18,120 nucleotides of DNA from Thermoplasmatales archaeon (GTDB lineage Archaea > Thermoplasmatota > Thermoplasmata > Thermoplasmatales > GCA-001856825). This document shows, piece after piece, positions 14,497-18,120 of the stretch. Position 1 is the stretch's first letter, and every line of letters begins with the position of its first letter. The stretch is taken from assembly GCA_014874235.1 (NCBI GenBank), contig JACWAC010000005.1:1-18120 (forward strand), read 5' to 3'. Both the position numbers and the translations under genes were made by a program. The notes beneath the pieces were generated by a model. The model made no database searches. It saw only the letters and a program-made list of their open reading frames with translations, and was not told the DNA's origin.

Positions 14497-14654
14497 AAAC
14501 GGAAAACGGCAATGCGAGAATTAACGTAGAGAATCTTGACGTGGAGGTCAAGCATCTAAGAAAGGAAGTTGAGAATATGAAGGTCATTTTAAGGGGACTT
14601 CTCCAGGTAGTAATGGAGAATGATGAAGAAGACGATTACTACGAATATACCTAG
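14493..14654 (+). CDS. Small 53-aa coiled-coil protein with acidic tail
   Basis: Unrecognised family. The frame begins ATG at 14493, overlapping the csl4 stop as ATGA, and ends TAG at 14652-14654, whose last base starts the GGTGAT ribosome-binding site of the Sm-like gene. The product starts MKTENGNARINVENLDVEVK. Residues about 10-42 form an amphipathic helix with heptad-like hydrophobic spacing (I10, V12, L15, V17, V19, L22, V26, M29, V31, L33, L36, L37, V39), suggesting a dimeric coiled coil. The tail (42-53) is strongly acidic and tyrosine-rich (ENDEEDDYYEYT). A gene locked by overlaps between csl4 and an Sm-like gene is very likely real. An accessory role in RNA processing is inference. 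Confidence 0.75.
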   Translation: MKTENGNARINVENLDVEVKHLRKEVENMKVILRGLLQVVMENDEEDDYYEYT

Positions 14655-14663
14655 GTGATATAG

Positions 14664-14879
14664 ATGGCTGTACCGATGGCAGTGATGCAAAGCTTGATGC
14701 AAAAACCGATTTCCCTCTTGCTGAAGGACAACACAGTACTGGAGGGGATTCTGGAGAGCTACGACGACTACATGAACATCGTGATATCCAACACGGAAGA
14801 GATAACCGAGACAAACAAGAGAAAGCTCGGAACCGTGATTCTGAGGGGAAGCAACGTAGTTAGAATTTCACAAAAGTAA
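14664..14879 (+). CDS. Sm-like archaeal protein (SmAP/Lsm)
   Basis: A 71-aa Sm-fold protein that should assemble into a heptameric ring binding U-rich RNA. Sm1 spans about residues 14-46, with the pattern ending in SYDDYMNIVISN (the conserved Asp and Asn that contact RNA bases); Sm2 is VILRGSNVVRIS (58-69), matching the IRGxxI signature. The start is set by GGTGAT (14654-14659), four bases before the ATG; an ATG four codons further in is less well placed. In many archaea the next gene encodes ribosomal protein L37e; here it is not present, and the following 93 bp hold a promoter for kae1-bud32. Coexpression with csl4 and the 53-aa gene is likely. Confidence 0.95.
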   Translation: MAVPMAVMQSLMQKPISLLLKDNTVLEGILESYDDYMNIVISNTEEITETNKRKLGTVILRGSNVVRISQK

Positions 14880-14915
14880 CCGGCTTCGATTTCATAGGTC
14901 AAATGACTTGCTTCC

Positions 14916-14928
14916 GATGAGTCTCATC
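14916..14928. repeat. 13-base palindrome upstream of kae1-bud32
   Basis: GATGAG-T-CTCATC is a perfect inverted repeat with a single central base. It lies between the end of the Sm-like gene and the TATA-like box of the next gene (14936-14949). It could be an operator or part of a terminator; no T-run follows closely. Confidence 0.4.
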
Positions 14929-14935
14929 ACCCATA

Positions 14936-14949
14936 GAATTATTTTATTC
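14936..14949 (+). promoter_or_regulatory. TATA-like box for kae1-bud32
   Basis: GAATTATTTTATTC is centred about 30 bases before the ATG at 14973. No SD is visible before that ATG, in keeping with a leaderless or very short leader. Confidence 0.45.
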
Positions 14950-14972
14950 CAGAACAAAATCTACCGCGAAGC

Positions 14973-16547
14973 ATGTCAAAATCAGTAATAGGGATAGAAA
15001 GCACTGCGCACACGGCATCCGTTGGACTGGTTGTGGATGGCACGATTGCAGGCGTAAAATCGGATTCCTACCGCCCTCCGATGGGAGGGATAAATCCGAG
15101 GGATGCAGCGGAACACCACCGCACAATGCTTCCTCAGTTGCTTGGTGATCTTCTGGAGGAACAGGGCATCGTAATGGATGACATCGACAAAATAGCGGTG
15201 AGCATTGGTCCCGGACTAGGACCTGCCCTGAAAACAGGAGTCGAATTAGCCAGATATCTTTCGATCAGATATTCCAAGATCCTGGTTCCGGTCAACCACG
15301 GAGTTGGACACCTTGAAATATCCAGAAAGTTTTCCGGTTTCGAAAACCCTCTCTTCCTTTATATCTCTGGCGGAAACACTCAGCTAATCACGATAGGGGA
15401 TTACAGATACTCTGTCCTTGGAGAGACCCTGGACATAGGCGTGGGTAATTTCCTCGACAAAGTGGCAAGAAGCCTAGGCATTCCATTTCCAGGAGCTCCA
15501 GTTCTTGAGAAGCTGGCCAGGAATGGTAAAAAAGTGCTAGATTGCCCATACACAGTCAGGGGAATGGACGTCTCGTATTCCGGGCTCTACACCTATCTCA
15601 AGAACCGCATCGGAACCGAAAGAGCAGAGGACATAGCCTTCAACGCTCAAGAGTATTCGTTTACCGCACTTGCTGAGATCGTGGAGAGAGGGATGGCCCA
15701 TTTCGGTTTGACCGAATTCAGCATTACGGGAGGGGTAGCGAGGAACAGGAGATTGAGGGAGATACTTACTGGAATGGCGAGAATGAGAGGATACCGTTTC
15801 TACTTTCCCAGGAATGAGTATCTTTCCGATAATGGAGCTATGATCGCACTGGCTGGCTATATGAGCGATCTGAAGGCATCGGAGAGGGTGAGATTTAAGC
15901 AAACAGACAGAGTTGATTCAAGGAAGAGCAGTTGGATTGGCAGGAGAAAACTACAAACGAGGGCGATGGTTGGAGGGGAAAGTGTCATCGAGAATTCGAA
16001 GTTCGAAGGAATGGAATGTGTAATAAAGAGAAGACGAGGAGGAGAATACAGGAATCAAAAGATAAACGCTAACATAAACAACTCTCGAATCAAGCGTGAA
16101 ACAAGGATTCTGCACTCCCTGAAATCGGTAGGGATAAAGACTCCAAACGTTCTCTACTCCGATCTAAACGACTCGTCCATGATCCTCAGCAAGGTAGATG
16201 GCACGGTTCTCAGCCAGCTTGTGACCAATACAGAGTTTGATGCATACATTGAGAAAGTTGGAAAAAAGGTCGCTCTGATGCATGACAACGGGATCAGTCA
16301 CGGCGACCTGAATGCTGGAAACGTCATAGTTGGAGAAGATATATTCCTCATAGATCCCTCCATGGGGGAAATGGACGCCGAACTGGAGGACCTCGGCGTC
16401 GACGTGCATCTAATGAAGGAGTCTCTTGATGCTCTAGGGAGGGGAGCCTCTTTCGGGAGGTTCCTGAAGGGATACGAGATGTGCGCCAGATACGACGAAG
16501 TACTGAACAAAGTCGGAGAGATAGAGAGAAGGAGGAGGTATATCTGA
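14973..16547 (+). CDS. kae1-bud32: Kae1-Bud32 fusion (KEOPS tRNA t6A synthase and kinase/ATPase)
   Basis: Bifunctional KEOPS component for N6-threonylcarbamoyladenosine at position 37 of ANN-decoding tRNAs. Residues 1 to about 320 are Kae1 (TsaD family): opening VIGIESTAHTAS, metal ligands H109 and H113 (VNHGVGH) and D286 (YLSDNGAMIA), substrate loop YISGGNTQL and ATP site SITGGVARN. Residues about 335-524 are Bud32, a minimal RIO-like kinase: Lys K352 (CVIKRRRGGEYR), catalytic loop HGDLNAGN (443-450, D445) and metal-binding D461. The normal DFG is DPS here (LIDPSMGEM), and the EDKAVDLY motif reads EDLGVDVH. The basic C-terminal tail ERRRRYI is typical of Bud32. Fusions of this kind are known in several archaea, including Thermoplasma. 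The stop overlaps a CTG that probably starts the next gene. Confidence 0.96.
   Translation: MSKSVIGIESTAHTASVGLVVDGTIAGVKSDSYRPPMGGINPRDAAEHHRTMLPQLLGDLLEEQGIVMDDIDKIAVSIGPGLGPALKTGVELARYLSIRYSKILVPVNHGVGHLEISRKFSGFENPLFLYISGGNTQLITIGDYRYSVLGETLDIGVGNFLDKVARSLGIPFPGAPVLEKLARNGKKVLDCPYTVRGMDVSYSGLYTYLKNRIGTERAEDIAFNAQEYSFTALAEIVERGMAHFGLTEFSITGGVARNRRLREILTGMARMRGYRFYFPRNEYLSDNGAMIALAGYMSDLKASERVRFKQTDRVDSRKSSWIGRRKLQTRAMVGGESVIENSKFEGMECVIKRRRGGEYRNQKINANINNSRIKRETRILHSLKSVGIKTPNVLYSDLNDSSMILSKVDGTVLSQLVTNTEFDAYIEKVGKKVALMHDNGISHGDLNAGNVIVGEDIFLIDPSMGEMDAELEDLGVDVHLMKESLDALGRGASFGRFLKGYEMCARYDEVLNKVGEIERRRRYI
16531..16539 (+). promoter_or_regulatory. Strong SD deciding the rdgB start
   Basis: GGAGGAGGT lies inside the last codons of bud32 and ends four bases before CTG (16544-16546). 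It is the strongest SD-like site I noticed in the window and is ideally placed for initiation at that CTG, not at the ATG 50 bases upstream of it. Confidence 0.65.
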
Positions 16548-17092
16548 TTCTGATAACATCAAACAGGGGCAAGTACGCAGAGTACAAACAGAAATTGAAC
16601 GAAGCTGGGATAGAATTAGAATTCAAGTTGATGAGCTATCCCGAAGAGCAGCTTGACACGATAGAGGAGGTTGCGACCAAATCTGCCGACTACCTGAAAG
16701 GAGTGATGGAATCTGACTTCTTCATTGACGACTCTGGACTCTTTATAGAGGAACTCGGCGGGTTTCCTGGCGTCTATTCCTCATACGTGAACAGGACACT
16801 TGGTAACGGTGGGATTCTGAGACTGATGGAAGGGAAGCCGAATAGGAGTGCAGAATTTAGGACCTGTATCGCCTATTATGATGGAAACGTAAACCTTATA
16901 GCTGGGTCTACCAAAGGAACGATTGCAGCCGAGTTAAAGGGAAAGAATGGCTTTGGTTTTGACCCGATATTCATTCCCGAAGGATATACCATGACCTATG
17001 CAGAGATGACTCTGGAAGAAAAAAATGCGGTATCCCACAGGTCGAAGGCAGTACTTGCATTCGTGGACTATCTCAAGAAAAAGACAATATAG
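16544..17092 (+). CDS. rdgB: XTP/dITP pyrophosphatase (HAM1/RdgB), probable CTG start
   Basis: House-cleaning enzyme that hydrolyses dITP, ITP and XTP to monophosphates. Motifs (numbered from the CTG): TSNRGK (5-10), FIDDSGLFIEELGGFPGVYS with D62-D63-S64-G65, GFGFDPIFIPEG, and C-terminal S164-H165-R166. All family residues are present. The only ATG or GTG/TTG in frame is at 16481, which would overlap bud32 by 67 bases and add a 21-residue charged N terminus (MRQIRRSTEQ...) absent from the family. Starting at CTG 16544 gives a protein opening (M)ILITSNRGK, the normal N terminus, 182 aa long, placed four bases after GGAGGAGGT and overlapping the bud32 stop as CTGA. ATT at 16547 is a further non-standard option. 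Function is confident; start codon is inference. Confidence 0.93.
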   Translation: MILITSNRGKYAEYKQKLNEAGIELEFKLMSYPEEQLDTIEEVATKSADYLKGVMESDFFIDDSGLFIEELGGFPGVYSSYVNRTLGNGGILRLMEGKPNRSAEFRTCIAYYDGNVNLIAGSTKGTIAAELKGKNGFGFDPIFIPEGYTMTYAEMTLEEKNAVSHRSKAVLAFVDYLKKKTI

Positions 17093-17112
17093 ACCTTTAA
17101 AATTTCAGAAGG

Positions 17113-17490
17113 ATGGAACGAGGCAAGTACAAGGAGTACAAGATACCCATTTCCCTCTTTATGTTGGCCATATCGCTTTTCCTGTTTGTAATAGTGGCAA
17201 TCGATTTCTTCAATCTTACGATACTTCCTGTCAACTTTCAGGCATTTCTGACGGCGATAGGAGACTGGTCGTACTACATTTTTGTTCTTGCGCTAGCGGG
17301 TGTGCTCTATTTCACCTATATGCTCGTTACGACTGTTTTCCAGCGAAGAAAATTTGAGGAACTCATATTCACTGACAGCAAGGCAGCCTTTATGAAGTAC
17401 ACAAAGGACCTGGAGTTGATCTCAAAGAGACTAGGACCTTCGTTCAGGAAACGATACGAAGACAAGAAGGACCAACTCAGAGTGAAATAG
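17113..17490 (+). CDS. Two-helix membrane protein of unknown function (possibly DUF3198-like)
   Basis: A 125-aa protein with two predicted transmembrane helices, about residues 12-33 (PISLFMLAISLFLFVIVAI) and 52-76 (WSYYIFVLALAGVLYFTYML), joined by a short loop. A 50-residue, strongly basic, helical tail follows (FQRRKFEELIF... KRLGPSFRKRYEDKKDQLRVK). By the positive-inside rule both ends are cytoplasmic. The layout recalls a Thermoplasma-type family I remember as DUF3198, but this is unverified. It starts 20 bases after rdgB with AGAAGG just before the ATG, so it probably belongs to the kae1-bud32/rdgB transcript. No function can be assigned. Confidence 0.8.
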   Translation: MERGKYKEYKIPISLFMLAISLFLFVIVAIDFFNLTILPVNFQAFLTAIGDWSYYIFVLALAGVLYFTYMLVTTVFQRRKFEELIFTDSKAAFMKYTKDLELISKRLGPSFRKRYEDKKDQLRVK

Positions 17491-17526
17491 GGTCTTTCTC
17501 GATTGCTATGGGCTCACAGTAACTGA

Positions 17527-18120
17527 CTAACTCATGAGAATTTCCTTCACGAATTCCGGTAGGGCGAAACAGGATTTATATATGTCATCGTTCATATATC
17601 TCCCCTTAAAGTGTCTCCTTTTCTCTATGTTTCCATTGGATGCCATAACATAAGACCACATACCAGAAGGGTAAGTTGGGACGAAGGATAGGTAAGGATT
17701 TACGTTATTGAAGTGGGTCTTGAGTCCCCTGTATGCTTTCCTTATGAAATCGGGATTCATGAATGGAGATCCGCACTGGGTGGAGATGATACCATTCTCC
17801 TTCAGCAGCTTTCGTGCTTTCAAGTAGAATACGTCTGAGAACAGTGATGCAGCAAATCCAATTGGGTCCGTAGAATCCACGAGGATGACATCATAGCTCC
17901 GGTCACTATCCACAAATTCGAAGGCATCCATGTTGTGAACCTTCAATCTCTTATCGGAAAAAGAGGAGGCTATCTCTGGCAGATAGGCCTTTGAAGCTGT
18001 TATAACGTCTTCATCTATCTCAACCAGATCCACTGATTTGACCGGATATCTTAGGACCTCCCTTGCAACACCACCGTCTCCCCCGCCTATGATCAAAACA
18101 CTCTGTGGGTTGGGGTGGGA
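17527..18120 (-). CDS. speE: Spermidine synthase family aminopropyltransferase, 5'-truncated by window edge
   Basis: Transfers an aminopropyl group from decarboxylated S-adenosylmethionine to putrescine, or to agmatine in many thermophilic archaea. The frame is open to the right edge and reads SHPNPQSVLIIGGGDGGVAREVLRYP in two overlapping motifs: HPNP and nucleotide-binding GGGDGG. The internal TTG at 18096 is therefore not the start, and an N-terminal beta domain of several dozen residues is missing. Further motifs are VDLVEIDEDVI (acidic cosubstrate site), VILVDSTDPIG (catalytic Asp) and the C-terminal GMWSYVMAS. The gene converges on the membrane-protein gene with only 36 bases between stops; no clear terminator is seen there. 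Substrate preference cannot be decided from this part. Confidence 0.93.
   Translation of the reverse strand, partial: SHPNPQSVLIIGGGDGGVAREVLRYPVKSVDLVEIDEDVITASKAYLPEIASSFSDKRLKVHNMDAFEFVDSDRSYDVILVDSTDPIGFAASLFSDVFYLKARKLLKENGIISTQCGSPFMNPDFIRKAYRGLKTHFNNVNPYLSFVPTYPSGMWSYVMASNGNIEKRRHFKGRYMNDDIYKSCFALPEFVKEILMS

Noticed and set aside
16481..16543. ATG at 16481 as start of the RdgB-like gene
   Set aside because: It overlaps bud32 by 67 bases, lacks an SD, and adds a charged 21-residue extension not seen in the family; the strong SD points to CTG 16544.
1..18120. CRISPR arrays, insertion sequences, toxin-antitoxin or defence genes
   Set aside because: No regularly spaced direct repeats, transposase or integrase motifs, terminal inverted repeats, or defence-family domains were seen; the gene content is housekeeping.

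Overview
This window looks like an ordinary stretch of chromosome from a Thermoplasmata archaeon (Thermoplasmatales or a close relative). The evidence is archaeal hallmark genes: ABCE1/Rli1, exosome Csl4, an Sm-like protein, a METTL5-type methyltransferase, a one-polypeptide Kae1-Bud32 fusion, and a tricorn-interacting-factor type M1 aminopeptidase. Arginine codons are mostly AGA/AGG, promoters are TATA-like, and several start codons lie 22-31 bases downstream of a TATA-like box with no Shine-Dalgarno (SD) site, as expected for leaderless mRNAs. I see no rRNA, tRNA, CRISPR array, insertion sequence or prophage. The species cannot be named from the sequence alone.

Layout. 1-797 (+): 3' part of a 3-hydroxyacyl-CoA dehydrogenase. 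933-2676 (-): a thiolase-fold protein followed by its DUF35 zinc-ribbon/OB partner, ending at a T-rich terminator. 2849-5026 (-): a 138-aa uncharacterised protein followed by ABCE1. 5027-5284: divergent promoter region. 5285-7402 (+): an unrecognised 312-aa protein, then a heavily sequon-decorated secreted protein with a C-terminal anchor. 7518-9878 (+): M1 aminopeptidase. 9917-12800 (+): sucC-sucD-argF, tightly packed. 12877-13149 (+): unknown 90-aa basic protein. 13304-14879 (+): RNA-metabolism cluster of METTL5-like methyltransferase, Csl4, an unrecognised 53-aa coiled-coil protein and an Sm-like protein, with start-stop overlaps. 14973-17490 (+): Kae1-Bud32, XTP/dITP pyrophosphatase and a two-helix membrane protein. 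17527-18120 (-): spermidine synthase, cut by the window edge.

How the genes fit together. Most are housekeeping: translation and ribosome recycling (ABCE1), tRNA t6A synthesis (Kae1-Bud32), RNA decay and rRNA modification (Csl4, Sm-like, METTL5-like), nucleotide-pool cleaning, peptide degradation, TCA-cycle/CoA energetics, arginine metabolism and polyamine synthesis. The first 2.7 kb concerns acyl-CoA chemistry.

No new multi-gene defence or mobile system is visible. The best leads are: (1) a thiolase-like protein with glycine where the catalytic cysteine should be, paired with a DUF35 protein, an arrangement reminiscent of thiolase-fold aldolases; (2) a pyrophosphatase gene that seems to start at CTG, overlapping the previous stop codon as CTGA behind a very strong SD; (3) a Bud32 half with DPS in place of DFG; and (4) small unknown proteins locked into RNA-metabolism and ABCE1 operons.
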